Assembly (NCBI GenBank): GCA_964458485.1
Contig: CAYWJA010000024.1
Span: 1-29,289 of the forward strand
Origin: CAYWJA01 sp964458485
GTDB taxonomy: Bacteria; Patescibacteriota; Gracilibacteria; UM-FILTER-43-11
Direction: 5' to 3'
DNA: 29,289 nucleotides
Below, one piece after another: positions 29,170 to 29,289 of this stretch (the first letter of the stretch is position 1; the number at the start of each line of letters is the position of its first letter). The notes under the pieces are model-generated. The model saw only the letters and a list, made by a program, of their open reading frames with translations, was not told the origin of the DNA and made no database searches. The position numbers and the translations under genes are program-made.

Positions 29170-29289
29170 ATGATTAAAAATATTAAGGAAGTTGCCAGCC
29201 CGCAATTAAAACGAATTGTGTCTTCTGTGCTTATTATAATGATAAGCATTGCAGGATGTTTGGGTAACACTGCTTTTGCGGCATCGGGT
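29170..29289 (+). CDS. Exported protein, truncated by the window end
   Basis: The first 40 codons of a frame that continues past the window. MIKNIKEVASPQLKRIVSS is followed by a hydrophobic stretch, VLIIMISIAGC, and then LGNTAFAASG. Two export readings are possible: a lipoprotein with the lipobox IAGC, or a signal-peptidase-I substrate cut after AFA. The length before the hydrophobic part is slightly long for a lipoprotein. Upstream DNA is AT-rich with TTGACA at 29106 and TATAAA at 29133, spaced 21 nt, so the promoter is uncertain. The function of the mature part cannot be seen. Confidence 0.65.
   Translation, partial: MIKNIKEVASPQLKRIVSSVLIIMISIAGCLGNTAFAASG

Noticed and set aside
1..29289. 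Alternative genetic code with TGA as glycine or tryptophan
   Set aside because: The uvrD gene ends at TGA, all long frames are intact under the standard code, and tryptophan uses TGG.

Overview
The window is low-GC bacterial DNA (roughly one third G+C by eye). It reads with the standard code: the long helicase gene stops on TGA, and no reading frame needs TGA as a sense codon. Several things together point to a Patescibacteria/CPR-type bacterium: small housekeeping genes, an array of TrbC/VirB2-like 'T4SS pilin' proteins, an S-layer-homology (SLH) envelope, a 501-residue MetG without the C-terminal tRNA-binding domain, and almost no Shine-Dalgarno sequences. The TGA-recoding lineages (Gracilibacteria, Absconditabacteria) are unlikely. 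This placement is inference; there is no rRNA gene in the window.

Layout. 1-6.1 kb, + strand: dnaX, 5-formyl-THF cyclo-ligase, glyA (the last two form a one-carbon pair), an SLH-S41 tail-specific protease and a Maf nucleotide pyrophosphatase. 6.1-6.8 kb, - strand: an unrecognised Lys-rich protein with a near-consensus promoter. 7-10.3 kb, + strand: purA, a CYTH phosphatase-like protein and an FtsA-like actin-fold ATPase. 10.6-11.5 kb, - strand: a sortase and a newly called 44-residue protein, each with its own promoter. 11.6-16.8 kb, - strand: metG and an HD hydrolase downstream of five consecutive membrane proteins of the T4SS-pilin type. 16.9-18.5 kb: rmuC, then a GIY-YIG nuclease gene enclosed by REP-like inverted repeats. 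18.9-24.7 kb, - strand: a UvrD/PcrA helicase fused to a RecB/Cas4-like nuclease, four-domain ribosomal protein S1, and recF. 24.8-27.1 kb, + strand: an M23 peptidase with Ig-like and SLH repeats. 27.3-29 kb, - strand: a ribbon-helix-helix regulator and a class I aminotransferase. The window ends in a truncated exported protein.

The most unusual part lies between the genes. About ten intergenic gaps are filled almost end to end by long imperfect hairpins. The arms of each hairpin are built from degenerate tandem units of fixed length (usually 7 nt; also 8, about 10, 11 or 12 nt), and the unit sequence differs from gap to gap. The arms start within a few bases of stop codons. A second layer is a TGTCAT-starting REP-like hairpin that occurs as inverted pairs: one pair encloses the GIY-YIG gene, another sits in frame inside the helicase gene, and a related pair lies before it. 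A third layer is a GGGACG palindrome inserted in frame in dnaX and rpsA and read in the same frame in both (GD-x-HA...RP), much like the Rickettsia palindromic elements.

Several predicted promoters lie so close to their start codons that the mRNAs would be leaderless or nearly so (recF, uvrD, sortase, dnaX). This agrees with the lack of ribosome binding sites.
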